From assembly GCA_949128115.1 (NCBI GenBank), contig OX421967.1:59346855-59410854 (forward strand): a DNA stretch of 64,000 nucleotides, given 5' to 3'. Origin of the DNA: Anaspis maculata (lineage: Eukaryota > Arthropoda > Insecta > Coleoptera > Scraptiidae). The translations under genes were made by a program, and so were the position numbers. How positions within the stretch are numbered: the first letter of the stretch is position 1; each line of letters begins with the position of its first letter. This document shows positions 20,464-33,175 of this stretch, piece by piece. Below the pieces are notes generated by a model, which saw only the letters and a list, made by a program, of their open reading frames with translations, was not told where the DNA came from and ran no database searches.

Positions 20464-22592
20464 CCCACTAAACATGAAACATCATATTAACGTTTGTGAA
20501 CGTTATATTTGTTGTTCAGTAAATAACGTTCTTGAAAACCGTTCAAGACACGTTCATGTGACGTGATTTGCCAAACGTTTCATTTATGAACATAAATGTA
20601 ACGTTAATAAGAAGACGGCATTTTTAAGTTCTTAATGTAACGTTTTCAGGACGATTTTCAGCAAACGTTTGCAATAGAACGTTATTTGAACGTTCCTTTT
20701 TATAAATAAATATGATGTTATATTTTGAACAGTAAAATAACGAGTTTGAATAAACGTTCGCAAGAGAACGTTATTTGAACGTTCTTTTTTATAAATAAAT
20801 ATGATGTTATATTTTGACCGGTTTAATAACGAGTTCGAACAAACGTTCGAAAGTCAACGTTTTTCAATTGTTTTTGTTCCAAACGTTTTTTGATGTTCAA
20901 AACTTGCACGTTAAAAATTCATAACTTGGAATGAATGTTTTCGGCAAAACGTACATGTGTTGTTCATTGTTTAAAATCAACATGACATTTCGAGGAGAAC
21001 GTTCTAATAATTGTTTTTAAGAAACTTTTTCCAAAATTGTGTTGAAAATAACACTGTTTCCTATCTATCTCGATTGCATTGTGTAAGTGTAAGTATACAA
21101 TATAACGCTTCCTATATTCATATATAAAGTACAAATGAATAACCTTATATATTATTCCTACATTTTGTGCGTTTGTGCGTTATGCGTTGATGGAAAATAA
21201 TAAGAAACAATATACCTATACCTACTAAAAATTTTGGGCTGAATAATCCTACATACCGCTCTACCTAAATTACCGACAATCAGCAAAATCCATCTGGTAA
21301 CGTTTGAACGAGAACGTTCAAAAAACGATTTGCCAAAAACGTTTGTAAAACGTAAAAATTATTAACAACGCTTAACGGCGTCTTTGAGCAAGCGTAGTAA
21401 TATGAATCCTCTCGCGAAAAATCTTGTGGCATTAGGCGACTGGCGATTGCAAGCATCATAGCTCGACCGCCATCGTTGTTGTCGTCTACAACGTGCAAAA
21501 GTTTATTGTGCTTCGAAGAAATTACGCTTTTCAATTAGCTACCCCGACTGACAGTGGAGAGTGACGAAGAACGAGCTCTGAGCTCTAGACAGAGGTAGAT
21601 AGAGGATAGTACAGATAAAGAATTGGAAAACATCTTCAAGCAATGATTCCGCACCGGGAACCAACGCTGAAATACTCTATGAATGACCCTTTAGAACACG
21701 TGACTTGAGTTACCTATACCGAATCTGTCTTATGTTAAGTTTTGTTTAGAAAATTATTTATATGTAGTTTTATTCATTTAAAATTTTTTTGTCCGAAAAT
21801 ATTCCATTTTATAATTTTTTTAGTTAGTATCTTTTGTAATAAAATCAGTATACATATGTAGCATTATTATTTGTTACTATCATTCAACAGAATAGGTATC
21901 TGGTTCTGAAATAGACTAACATTATTAAATTATAACAAGTCTTTTACTTGAGAGTTTAGACACATTTCTAATTTATATCATAGTGATATGTAACTCCAGC
22001 TTGCATGATTTACAATGATGATAATAATAATCGTTGAGGTTCAGGTTCAACTCTACGAAAAAAAAGTTTTTCACAACTCAGGTACCTATCAATATAGGTA
22101 AGGACTGAAATTAGGTAGCAGAAATCAACAATAGACTTTCATTTACATTATGAATGCATCCATCTGATTTGTTGCTACTTCACTGATGGCAACCAATCCT
22201 ATGGTATTATCTTCATAATGAAAATTAAGTCAATTGTTTATTTTCGCAACATTATTCCAGTTTCATTGTTGAATAATTGAAAACATCTATTGCACATGAG
22301 GAAACATACATCAATAGAACGTTCATTCCATAACATTAATAAGTAGTAAGAGTACAAAACGTTTATTGAACGTGATGCAATCCATGTCCAAACGTTGTTC
22401 ACTTTTCAACGTTTAAAAACCATTCCAACGAAAACGTTCTTGTGAGAACGTTTTTGTGAGAACGTTCAATAAGACGAATATAGGACTTGTATAAAACGTT
22501 AATTTGACATCAAATGAACGTCAAATCCGAACGTTCTTGTTCAAGTGTGAACGTTATTTGAACAATAGTATGACGTTATTTTGTTTAGTGGG
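20464..22592 (+). mobile_element. AACGTT-rich TA-flanked element, copy 2 (2129 bp)
   Basis: This is the same family as 11122-13488 in the opposite orientation. The ends CCCACTAAACATGAAACATC and GACGTTATTTTGTTTAGTGGG complement those of copy 1, with TA on each side (20462-20463, 22593-22594). Compared with copy 1 it lacks about 250 bp in the middle. The shared tail of the internal reading frame remains open. Host sequence is the LINE, between RT and RNase H. Confidence 0.85.
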
Positions 22593-22594
22593 TA

Positions 22595-23001
22595 GTTGCA
22601 AGATACATTTCCACAAAGGATCAGATTTACATTGCCATTTCGTCAATATCTTCGCTGCCTGAAACTTTCTTCTCGAACCCAAAGACATTTCTAAACATTC
22701 CGCAAGTAATACAGGAGTCGGAGTAGACTGCATTGCCCCAATGCACAACCTCAGTGATTTGAACTGTATTCTGTCGATTTTTTTCAACAATGATGCACAA
22801 GCAGATCCATAGAAAATGCTTCCATAATCTAAAATTGATCTTATATACGCCCTATAAAACATTAAGCAGATTGTTACGTCAGCGCCAACTTGGTTTCTAC
22901 CCACAACAGCTTTCAAGACATTCAATCCTTTTTCGCATTTCTCCTCAATGTACTCAATATGACGCTTCCATCTTAGCTTTTCGTCAATCCAAATTCCCAT
23001 G
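22595..23001 (-). pseudogene. LINE ORF2, RT thumb/C-terminal region
   Basis: After the foldback element the LINE continues MGIWIDEKLRWKRHIEYIE, AYIRSILDYGSIFYGSA and IQFKSLRLCIGAM, all typical of the connection region after the RT palm in jockey/I-type LINEs. It runs into the second TA element at 22592. Confidence 0.8.
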
Positions 23002-23003
23002 TA

Positions 23004-24044
23004 AACTGCGCAACAAATATGTTGTCGCGAGGAAAAAATTGGTCCGAGTTTGGACTCTAATAACTTTTGAATGATACAAACCATTTTGATTCTGTTTTAA
23101 AAGTTAGTGAGATCAATCTTTTCGTTATTCACCTTCAGGAGGTGAAAATCTGGAAGCTCCATGTAAAATATCTACAGGGTGAAATGTAAAACAGTGCAAA
23201 ATTTCAGCTAATAAACGGACCTCCATTTTCAGAATAATTTTTTTTCTCAAATGCAAATGACAGGATTATGAAGCGTTATGTTTTAGCTTGCGCCCAGTTT
23301 CGAAATTTTTGAAATCGGAAGTCTGGTTCTGACTATGATTTTTTTTCTCTTGGAAGATGCTGATTTATCCTATCGGTACAAAGAAGACTATGTTATTCTG
23401 ATGATGGGAGGTCGCAATTCACGAATATTGTTGCTTAAACGGTTCTCAGCAACCTAATTCGTAGACCATCTGAAATACCTTGATCAAGGCTTCAAAAAAG
23501 GGGCCCATTCAAAATGGGCGACACAGGTGTTTTTCTTGAAAATTGAATTGGATCAGATTTTCACAACTGAAACAAGCTTTCTTTGTGATTTTCACCTCCT
23601 GTATTTGATGCTGATGGTCAATTTTAGTTTTTGATGATGACAGGCTCCCTAGGCTAACATAGTCTTTCTTGTAGCGATAGGATAAATCAGCATCCTCCAA
23701 GAGAAAAAAAATCATACAGTCAAAACAAGCGATTCCAAAAATTCTAAAACTGATCGCAAGCCCGAACATCACGCTTCATGATCCTTTCATTTGCATTTGT
23801 GAAAAAAAATTATTTTGAAAATGGGAGTCCGTTTAATTTGATAAAATTTTGCACTGTTTCACATTTCACCCTGTAAATATTTTACATAAAGCTTTCTGAT
23901 CTTCGCCTCCTGAAGGTGAACAACGGAAAGACTGATCTCACTAACCGTCGAAACAAAATTGGAATGGTTTGTGTCATTCAAAAGTTATTGTGGTCCAAAG
24001 TCGGACCAATTTTTCCCTTGCGACAACATATTTGTTGCGCAGTT
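23004..24044. mobile_element. 1041 bp foldback element inserted in the LINE RT
   Basis: The ends AACTGCGCAACAAATATGTT and AACATATTTGTTGCGCAGTT are flanked by TA (23002-23003 and 24045-24046). The arms stay complementary for about 400 bp each (for example TGATTTATCCTATCGGTAC near 23360 against its near-complement at 23665). Removing the element with one TA restores the LINE frame exactly, reading EEYKYMGIWIDEKLRW. It has no coding capacity. Confidence 0.9.
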
Positions 24045-24224
24045 TATTTGTATTCTTCCACAACAGGGATTGAAAGACCTGAAAGTAAAACATGGCTGGG
24101 AGTTCTGGTTCTTTTTCTGGTAAAAAGCATGGCAGCTGTTTTTTGTGTAGATAGGACGAAATTGTGACTGTGGCACCAGTCTTTCAGACAATACATGACG
24201 CATTTCATCTCTCGCAGACAGGCT

Positions 24225-25226
24225 CTATAAGTATCTCGAACCGCGAAAAAAACAGATATCGTCCGCGTATTGCACGCAATGTATATCCCGAAACAAGTCT
24301 ATTTCATGGACATCCGCAGTATATATATTGAAGAGGAAAGGGCTCAATATAGGACCTTGTGGAATGCCCTGTGAAACGATTCTAGGCCCATGAAGGCAGT
24401 TGTTGTGATCTCTAACGAAAATTTTCCTGTTGGTGTAAAGGTTAATAATTGCGGCTACCGCATTCGATGAGATGCCCAAATCAAACATTTTTTCCTTCAG
24501 CAGATTCAAGTCCACCGAGTCAAAGGCCCCTTCGATATCAACAAAGAGGCACATCATGTATTTGTTTTGAGAAAAAGTGTGCTGTACATTTGAGATTATC
24601 TGTGCTAGAGCTTCATTTGTCCCTTTTCCGCGCCTGAAACCGAATTGATTATTTGGCAGGAGGTTTTTATTCCCTGAATAATACTCCAACCTTAATTATT
24701 TGATCAACCTTTCAAACGTTTTTGTTAAGCATGACATCAGGGATATGGGTCAGCAGGGATAGGAAGAAGCCAAATCTTTGGGTTTGTTATTTTTAATAAT
24801 TAAACACACCACTATTTCCTTGAGCTGATCACAAAAGTCATTTTTGAGCCACCAGTCATTGAAAATTTCAAGGAATTGTATCTTTGCACCAATGGGGCAT
24901 CTATTCAAAAGTGCATAGGAAAACTGATCGCGACCAGGAGCTGAGTTGTTCACATTTTTCATGACCATTTCCAGTTCGTTCATAGAAAACTTACGAGTGA
25001 ACAAGTCGCATTTTGTGTCTTTGTTTCTTCCGAACTGTATCAACTCCTCTGCATAATCAGGGGCTAACCCACTTAAAACACTTTCAATTAGATTTTTTGG
25101 AAGAGGATGGCGTGTTTGCTTTGAGCTTTTATTGAAGATTCTTTTGACAAAAGCCCATATTTGCGACAAAGGAGTGTTTTTGTTTAGTTTTTTCAAAAAG
25201 TCGTCCCAAGAATCTCTACATTTCAT
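24225..25226 (-). pseudogene. LINE ORF2, reverse transcriptase core
   Basis: Two pieces (25226-24750 and 24689-24225) are separated by a frameshift. Visible RT motifs are APGRDQFSYALL, NNQFGFRRGKGT, FVDIEGAFDSV, IPQGPILSPFLFNIY and the catalytic VQYADD. The frame shifts again after the YADD motif and continues to the TA element at 24044. Confidence 0.85.
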
Positions 25227-25277
25227 TTTAAAAAGACGTTTAGCTTCAGCGTTGATTTTTTTGTATGCAAGAAAGTT

Positions 25278-26312
25278 TTAAAAGTTGGATGCTTTCAGAT
25301 ATTTATGCAAAGTTGCTTTTCTGATTTTGGAAATGATGGAACATTCTGTATCCCACCATAGAGGTCTTTGTACCTTTGGGGTGAAAACCCTAGTTGTTTG
25401 CATTGATTTATCAGCGGCCTCTGTTAACGATGTGATAAGAAAGTTGATCCTTTCGGCATTGTTGGGAAACCTATTGGCTTTGGAGAACTTTTCAGTGAGA
25501 ATTTCGTCAAAGAGGGTCCAATTCGCACTTTTCTCTTTCCATTTCCTGGATGAAAATTTGGTGTCGATGGGTGAGTTCATTTCAACAAAAGTTTCAACAG
25601 GAAAGTGATCGGATCCATGAGTATCTTGCAAAACTGTCCACGAGGTTTCATCTGATAAGGAAGAAGATACAAAAGTCAAGTTAATGCATGAAGAATCCTG
25701 AAGGGGAGAGCCAAGTCTCGTGGGGGAGCCAGTGTTCAAATTTACTAGATCAATATCTTCCAAAGCCTCAATCAAATTCCTGCCCGCAGAGTCTGTTGCT
25801 CGAGATCCCCAAAGCCTGTGATGGGCGTTGAAATCTCCACAAATTACAGCTTTGTTCCCTAATTGATGAAAAATGCAAGACCAGTCTTTAGCATCAAGTT
25901 TAACTGTTGGTGGCCTATAGAGAGAAATAATTTCAATTCCTGTTTCATCCAGTCTCACCACACACAATTCGATGTTTTTGTTAGTGGAATTAGTTAAATT
26001 TAGCTGTGTGTACTTGAGTTTGCAGGAGACTAAGATGGCAACACCACCTTTGCCATTATCTCTATCCAAGCGTATTTCTTGGAATCCACGAATATTTATT
26101 TGGTGGTTAGGTTTTAACCAAGTTTCTGAAAGTGCTATCACATCATAGTTTTTGGTTTGGAGAAGGTTCAAAAGGTTTGTTTTGTTTGCAAAAAACGAGC
26201 GTATATTCCATTGTAATATGTCAATTGATTCAATAGTATTGGTGTTGGTACAACATGTCAATATCTTCGGTGTCTTCGTCATTGGAATCAAATTGGAGTT
26301 GTTCATCATCAC
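25278..26312 (-). pseudogene. LINE ORF2, endonuclease domain
   Basis: 344 codons with apurinic-endonuclease motifs in order: LQWNIRSF (first strand), ALSETWL (catalytic Glu), ICGDFNAHH (Asp/Asn pair) and HGSDHFPV (catalytic His). A stop at the end separates it from the reverse transcriptase in the next segment. The intact motifs show that the element was complete before decay. Confidence 0.85.
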
Positions 26313-27702
26313 CTTCGATAGCTTTACTTATAATTTGAGAAACATAGGACCTAATGCCAAATTTGTCGGTATTTTCTTCTATAATGGTGTTTGGAAGAAT
26401 TCTAAGAATGGTATCTGTTACGAATTTGTCAATGTCGTTTATTATTTTTTCTTTGTAGGTGGTTGAATTGGGAGATTTTATTGTATTTACGTGACTGGAA
26501 GACTGACGTCGAAGACCTTTTGATGGTATTGGGGAGTCAAATTGTGGGATTTTGAAAGGGGTAGATGGTGAGGTTGGAGAATCAGATTCTCGAAACCTTT
26601 TTTTTGATCGATCTGGCTTGGGACTTGTTATGGTAAGTTTGCTTGTTTTTGGTCTTTCAGACTGAGATCTTGGGGCCCTTGGCTTCGACTGGAATGAAGA
26701 ATTTGGATTGGAATAGGGAAGATTAGGAAATTCATCTTCTTTCAATTGTAGAGGTGTGAACCTGTTGAATGTTGAAATCGAAGTAGAGACGGAATTCACA
26801 ACCTTTGCAAATGTTGGATTTTTATTTATTAATTCCACTTCTTTGAATGAGAGGTTATTTTCAAACATGATTGTTTTTATTTGCTGTTGTTTTATGTACT
26901 TGGGGCATTGTTTAGATGAGGAATTATGTTCATCTGAATTGCAGTTGATGCACTTTTGTGTCAGGTAAGGACAATCCCCTTCATGTTCGTCGCCGCAATT
27001 TTTTCATTTAGGCTTACTTTTACAATTTTATTTGACATGTCCGTAGTGGAAACAATTGAAACACTCGATAACATGGAAGATGTACGGTTCTACCACGAAT
27101 CTTACATAGTTGATCGAAACCCACTTGGGCAAATTAGTACCTTCAAATGAGACCGTTACCATTTCTCTGGGTATCATCTTTGTTGTGCCATCATTTTGAG
27201 TCACTCTCCTATGAAAACGCTTCACTTCTACCACTTTTTGTCCTTCAGTTTTGATTTCTCTAAGCAAATACTCTTCATTAAAAGTAGTATCCACTCCTCT
27301 AAGAGTACCTTTTCGTTGTACATAGTACTTAGGAATGTATGCCACTAAGTTATTCTCATTGATAATTTTGTTTTCGATTAGCTGATTAGCTGCCCAAACT
27401 TTCGAGAATTCAACTTTTACCTTGTTGCGACCAACGGAATTGATGACATTGATGCATCTACTGGCACTGCCCATCGAGTGCAAAATATGCCCTATACGCA
27501 TGGGATGCGATCTCCCGATGTTATTTTCCAAAGATTCAACACATACCCAGTACGGCCCTGCCTCGGCTTCTTTATACCTGATCGATGTATCATAATGTTT
27601 TTGCTCCGACCTTGTTATCTTGTTGTCTTTTTCCTCGTCTACTGCGATCCGATTTTCCATATTTTTCGTATTTTCCTGCTTCTCCTCTCGATTTTCTGGC
27701 AC
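26230..27702 (-). pseudogene. LINE ORF1 (RNA-binding gag-like protein), broken
   Basis: The first part (27702-27028) contains an acidic/basic N-terminus and then a conserved segment ending in CFNCFHYGHVK, the start of a CCHC knuckle. Stops and a frameshift occupy about 26870-27028. The second part (26868-26230) is proline/serine-rich (SKPRAPRSQSERPKTSKL) and ends with acidic residues. It is related to, but not the same family as, the ORF1 fragment at 41310-42507. Confidence 0.75.
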
Positions 27703-27854
27703 TGTTCCACCTCCAGGGTCGATCGGGGGTTCCCCCCGCCCCCTTCACTCATTTTCCGCACTCAAAACACCCCGAAATCACCAAAACTCGGCACAAATAT
27801 TCAGCAGCGCAAAATAATTGGTACCGGCACAAAGGTAGATAACGAACTGTGCCT

Positions 27855-30009
27855 CTCACTTGAATTGTGAAATGTTTTGCTTTTCTGGCGATCACTTTGT
27901 ACGGGCCGTCGTACGGTTGCCGTAATGGTGTTTCAACTCTGTCCACACGCACAAACACAAATCTCGCGTCCTTCAGATTGGGATTCACATAGCTGGATGT
28001 GTTGCTGTGCCAGGACGTTGGGGCGAAATGTATTTTTCGCATTTTCTGACGAAGTCTGGTGCTGTACGTGTTGTCGGCGACCGGAATTGATGATTTTTCA
28101 CCAGGTCAGCGGGTAATCTCAGCGTCGTGCCGTGGATTAACTATGCAGGTGTAGTTTTGATGTCCTCTTTCATCGTGTTGCGAATACCCAGGAGAACTAG
28201 CGGCAAGGCTTCGGTCCACGGTTATCCGTGGCATTTTAGTGCTGCCTTGAGCTGTCGGTGGAAACGCTCCGCTAGGCCATTGCTCTGCGGGTGGTATACT
28301 CTTGTTCTGTAGTGTCTGACTCCGGCCAATTTTGTGAGGCTAGTGAAAAGGTTGGACCCAAATTGTCGTCCTCTGTCCGTTGTTATTACGGCTGGAGTTT
28401 TAGGTTTTTGCGCAGGTTTCCGCGGTGATATCGCTGATTGGTATGGCTTCGGGCCAACGGCTGAAGCAATCTATATAGCGGTTAATAGGTATTGTTTACC
28501 ATCGGAGATTGGCAGTGAACCAAGGAGGTCCAGGTGGACGTGGTAGAATCTGGCGTCTGGCTGGGAAAATGGGCCGATTGGGGCTCGAGTGCGCCGAGTA
28601 GTTTTGACGCGTTGACACGGTACGGATTGTTTTACCCATGTCGCGATTTCTTTCTTCATGTTGGGCCAGCAACAGGTTTTGGTTACCTGGTCCGTTGTGC
28701 CTTTCACTCCAGGATGTGATAAGCCATGGACGTTGTGGAAAACTTTTCTTCTTAGCGTTGCCAGTGTGTAAATTCTTTTCTTACCGGTACTCACTACGTA
28801 CACTAGGTCTTGGTCACTTCCGAGCACTGAAAGTTTCTTGAACTTGAGGTTGGTATTACTGTCGTTCAATAATCATTCTTGCAGTTCTTGGGCTGGCTGT
28901 TGTTGCTCGCTAAATGTAGCGGCGTCACATGCTAAAATGGCTTCGATTCTCGATAGTGTATCGGCAGGAATGTCGATGGAACCTTTGATGTGTTGGACAT
29001 CGGTCGTAAATTGCGAGATAAAATCGAGGTGTCTGCATTGACGGGGGCTGCACTTATCGGGCTTTTGACGAAACGCATGAATCAGCGGCTGGTGGTCGGA
29101 ATACACGGTAAAGGCGCGGCCTTGGCGAACATGTTTGAAGTGTTGTATGCTTTTGTATACCGCCAACAGTTCTCTGTCGTATGGACTCTATTTTGTTTCG
29201 GCCGGTTCGAGCTTGAAGGGGAAGAAAGCTATCGGCTCGAATTTACCGAATTCGCCTTGCTGCAGCACTCCGCCTATGGCTGTGTCCGATGCGTCAACCG
29301 CAATGCTCAACTTTTCTCCTGATTTAAGGTAAGTAAGCAATGCTAGCTCTGAGAGTGTGTTCTTGCATCTTTTGAATGCCTGCTGTCCGGTATCGTTCCA
29401 TACGATTGGTCGGCTTTTCTTGGTCACGCCCTTCAGTAGTAGATTTATCGGCAATTGCATCTCGGCTGCCATGAGGATCCAACGACGGTAATAGTTCAGC
29501 ATTCCCAGAAATCGTTGCAATTCGATGGTGGTTTTCGACAGCGAAAAATTCTTGATGACGGCTATTTTTCTGGTAGTGGAGCAATATCTTTTGCCAAAAT
29601 TTGTGTGTCGAGAAAAGTCAGCTCGCTCTTGCCGAAAACGCATTTGTTTGAGTTGATGACTACGCCGTAATTGTCCAGTCTTTTGAGTACAGCGTCTACG
29701 TGCTTGATGGATTCGTCGGGGCTTGGAGAAGCTATCAAGATGTCGTCAATGTAGGCGTAAGCGAAATCTAGACCCGATAGGACTTGATCCAAGAATCTCT
29801 GGAAAGTTTGTCCTGCATGCGTTTGACAGACATGAGTGCATTCGAAGAAATTCTAAAAGATCGGACGGTGTGAGTAATGCTGTTTGGGTCTGTCTTCGGG
29901 GTTTACGGGGATTTGATGATACGCCTTCACCAGGTCGAGCGACGTAAAAATAGTCTTTCCTTCCAGATGCTGGCTGAAGTCATGTCTCAACAAACAATCA
30001 AAGTCGGCG
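27855..30009 (-). pseudogene. Gypsy pol fragment: RT, RNase H, integrase
   Basis: The order on the minus strand is: RT with [17 protein letters not shown] (near 29950), then YAYIDDILIASPS (catalytic YIDD, about 29755), FLGMLNYYRRWI, an RNase H with VYSDHQPLIHAF and DTLSRIEA, and an integrase zinc-binding/core segment with HNVHGLSHPGVKGT and WPNMKKEIATWV (28869-28471). The integrase tail RQPYDGPYKVIARKAKHFTI ends near 27870. There are several frameshifts, for example near 29560-29640 and between the integrase core and tail. Confidence 0.85.
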
Positions 30010-30235
30010 CTACGTTCCGGTTACTATAATAATGCCATTTAAAGTTCTCGCCACTATAGTAGCGGCTACTTAATGGCTACGTTGTCGTTACGTAATAGGG
30101 ACCAAAATGGGGAACAATTTCGCGGTCGCTACTACGTGATAACGACTACCCCGGAACGTGTCGGCTACTTCAATCGTGACGTGGCCGCTACGTAGCGGCG
30201 ACTTTGATGGGAACTTAGAAGTGGCATCTTATATA

Positions 30236-31165
30236 GGGGAATTGCGCCCAAAACGGCATATCTGGGCAAAATGGCATATTGTGGGTTTTGATCCTATCGT
30301 ACACATTTGGATGTCGCCACTAGTACAAATATACTGTTACGTCACTAGCTGCCGGCAGATCTACATGGCTGCACTGTGCGTCGCCGTTGACGGTTGATAC
30401 ATCGACATTGAGATAAAATCATGTTCACGAAACTATTTTTTCATCAATTATCAATGTATTCTGTGGCAATAAATTCCACTTCTCATTTGAGAGCTCTTAT
30501 GAGGGGAGGCATACATACTAGTAGAATGTACTTTGTGTAGTTTCATCTCTGAACACCTAGCCTATACAATCTTACTAACACAAAAGTCAAACTGATGCAA
30601 AACGGGCAAAATGGCATATTCTACGGCTGGCCCAAAACGGCATACCATGGCATCATGATATTACTCGACCATAAATACCAATTTCGTTTATGAGCCAATA
30701 GATGCATGTCCCAACATAAAATATCATAACCAGAATATTTCTAAATAATAAAGCAACCCATTTAGTTTCACCCCTGGGTGTAGAACAAAACAAAGTGTAC
30801 GTTATGAGAGAGATCTTTTTTTGTTAGGTACCTAGGTACTCTACCAGAGAATTTATTCTTATTTTATTAGAGTTATTTTTGTATGGTTGAATGACTGTTA
30901 AAATGTATATTATAATATGACAGAAGGCGTACCTTCACGTGAGTATGCCATTTTACCCAGGACATCAGGGCAAAATGGACTTTTACATCATATTTCGAAA
31001 TCTCAAATTACAAATCTATTCATTCATATACAAATGAAAGTTTTTGTCGCAGGTGAGGGAAATAACCATAGATTCTATTGCAGTTTTGGGTCTCATCAAA
31101 TTGTTATTGGTTTCACCTCACCACGCCTTCAAACAAAAAGTATGCCGTTTTGGGCGCAACTCCCC
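30236..31165. mobile_element. TA-flanked MITE with GGGGAATTGCGCCCAAAACG ends
   Basis: The left end GGGGAATTGCGCCCAAAACG and right end CGTTTTGGGCGCAACTCCCC are complementary with one mismatch over 20 bp, then continue into GGCATA/TATGCC. TA flanks both sides (30234-30235, 31166-31167). Inside, CAAAACGGCATA/GGGCAAAATGGCATA motifs are repeated several times (30262, 30601, 30640, 30945). Confidence 0.75.
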
Positions 31166-32047
31166 TACGCTAGTGAGAGAGAAAACGATAGGTACGCTCG
31201 TTTTCTACATTGTGTTAGTTCCGACTTTCTCATGTAGTTGGTGGTTGGCGTTGGTGGCAGTAGAGCTCGTCTTCTCTAACTGATGAGTAACTTACTTAAT
31301 GTCTGCAATAATTATTATCATACTGTCTTTTGTGACATTTTTCGATTTGCCTACGTGAAAATTTCACAGCCAAGGCAAGTTTACTGTTCAATGATATGAT
31401 GATACTTTGAAAACCATCGACGCGCTTCAAAAATATGCGTTTTTTAGAAAAAAAAAATATACAAGTGAATTTATTTGTTTTCAATCGTCTGTTTTCTACA
31501 GATACATCCCGGGAAAGTTAGCTGCTTGACATTGATCTGCCTAACATTAATTCACAATGTTTTTTGAGTTGTATAGAGCGACGTAGTACCATTTTTTGCA
31601 ATGTTAATTTTATTTATTGCAAAAATGGAGATCCATAATTGTATAATAAATATGGCGACTTATGAAAAAAACGACTTTCAAGTAATATTTTCTAAAATTG
31701 GGTGTTTGAAGTTGCTATCACTTTGAAGTAAATATAATTGGTTATGGGAACTACATTGTTACCCATAGAAGTTATTGTTACTAAAAAGTGGCAGATGGAA
31801 CCAGTCACAAATCGCATTTCTACTATGAAGTAGCAAAAACTACCACAAAGTCGCAAAACACTGTTCGTTCAAAGTTCCCGTCATAACCCTTATTGACATT
31901 GACCGATTTCAAACGGTTTGTGTTTCAGCACGAGATGAATTTCAAAATAGTAGCCACCAAAGAGAAACACGGGGTGATGTTCGCGGTAGTCCCTTGCAAA
32001 TGGGAGAAAGCCAAAACCCTTTACTGGGCCAGACATCTAGCCATCAG

Positions 32048-32306
32048 CAGTGATGTGAGTCGGGTATTTACCGGGTAGGTAGGTAAATATAAATCGGGTA
32101 TTTACCCGGTATTTTCCCGAGCAATATTCACCCACCCTACCCAGTTTGACAGAAAAATTGACACTGTTGACAGCTCGGTTGACAGTGTTGACGGTTGAAG
32201 GTTAAATGATTTTTTTTCCAAGTTCTAAGGCTTTATAAACAAAACCTCCAAAGAACCCGGTATTTACCCAAAATCGGAATAAAAACCCGGGTATTTTACA
32301 TCACTG
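32048..32306. mobile_element. hAT-type MITE with 8 bp target duplication
   Basis: The 259 bp element starts CAGTGATGTGAGTCGGGTAT and ends CGGGTATTTTACATCACTG. It is flanked by an exact 8 bp repeat GCCATCAG (32040-32047 and 32307-32314). CAGTGATGT-type ends with 8 bp duplications are typical of hAT elements. It is internally rich in CGGGTATTTACC. Confidence 0.9.
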
Positions 32307-33030
32307 GCCATCAGCCAGGCATGTCGTTTTCAATGTTTTCATCACTGTCGTACTGTCGCATAGGTACTAAACAACATCCAACACCCCAAAATCACTGTCT
32401 GGTAAAAATTACTTTATAGTAGCAAATGAGAGTAACTGCCACTATGTAGTAACTCTTAATTCAGATTGCCAGTCCAAATTACTTTATATGATCTATTGAG
32501 AGTAGCAGAAACGTAGCCGTTACTTTGTTTTCTACCAAAACGCTGATGGTGTACTTTTATAGTTCCCACGACGTGGTAGGACCTTCAATTACTACTAACT
32601 TCATAGTAATTGCGACTACAAAGTCGTCTATTGAACATCGGCGTTGCTACTAAGAACTTCTACTTTTGAGTTCCAATATCTTCGAAGTAATTTTCAAAGG
32701 TAACGCCGACTTACAAAATTACCAGTAGGCTACTAGTAAGTTACGGAACGATACAGAACCCTTTTATGGTGGGGGCTACGTGACAGCTACTAAATTGTGG
32801 AACCTATATGTAATTTTTACTGCAAAGTGACAAATTGAGTCGCAGCTCCGTAACGGCGACTTCGTTCATTATGATCTAAGCTCTGAGCTTTTTTTTAGGT
32901 CTCTGTCTACGGTGTTCCGGTCAAATTGGAGATGTTTTGAAGAGATCTCGGAGGCTTCCCGAAGTGCTGTGTTGTTCAGGATCGAATCTCTTTCGTTATC
33001 TTGGTCCTCAAGGGTTAAAAAGGCAGCCCC

Positions 33031-33175
33031 AGGTGATACACCCAAGGGTGTACTCCCAGGGGTGTATTCACTAGGGTGTATTCTCTAGGGTGTACTCCCA
33101 AGGGTGCATTCCCAAGGGTGTATTCCCAAGGGTGTATTCCCAAGGGTGTACTCCCTAGGGTGTATCCCCTGAGGT
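33031..33175 (-). repeat. 14 bp minisatellite in the gypsy leader/gag
   Basis: About ten copies of a 14 bp unit (AGGGTGTATTCCCA) follow the gypsy primer-binding site. On the gypsy coding strand one frame reads as repeated PLGVHPWEYTLGN-like residues and continues into LEDQDNERDSI, so the array may be part of gag. Confidence 0.7.

Larger units (their letters stand above)
19769..27854 (-). mobile_element. Degenerate LINE with APE endonuclease, RT and RNase H
   Basis: Reading the minus strand from 27854: a short 5' region, ORF1 with a zinc-knuckle, ORF2 with endonuclease, reverse transcriptase and a C-terminal RNase H. That order fits the I-like group of LINEs. ORF2 starts inside the end of ORF1 (overlap near 26230-26312). 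There are several frameshifts and stops, and the 3' end beyond the RNase H is missing at 19769. Two TA-flanked elements are inserted in it (20464-22592 and 23004-24044). On its 5' side it abuts gypsy integrase sequence of the same strand. Confidence 0.85.
30010..32885. mobile_element. 2.9 kb insertion in gypsy, GTAGC-rich, non-coding
   Basis: Gypsy sequence stops at both edges of this block. The ends are weakly inverted (AAAGTCGGCGCTACG on the left, complement of GAAGTCGCCGTTACG on the right). Both outer 300 bp are dense in GTAGC/GCTAC and ACTATAGTAGC motifs, as in the subterminal repeats of some DNA transposons. No transposase frame is visible. It contains two better defined MITEs at 30236-31165 and 32048-32306. 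The superfamily is undetermined. Confidence 0.45.
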
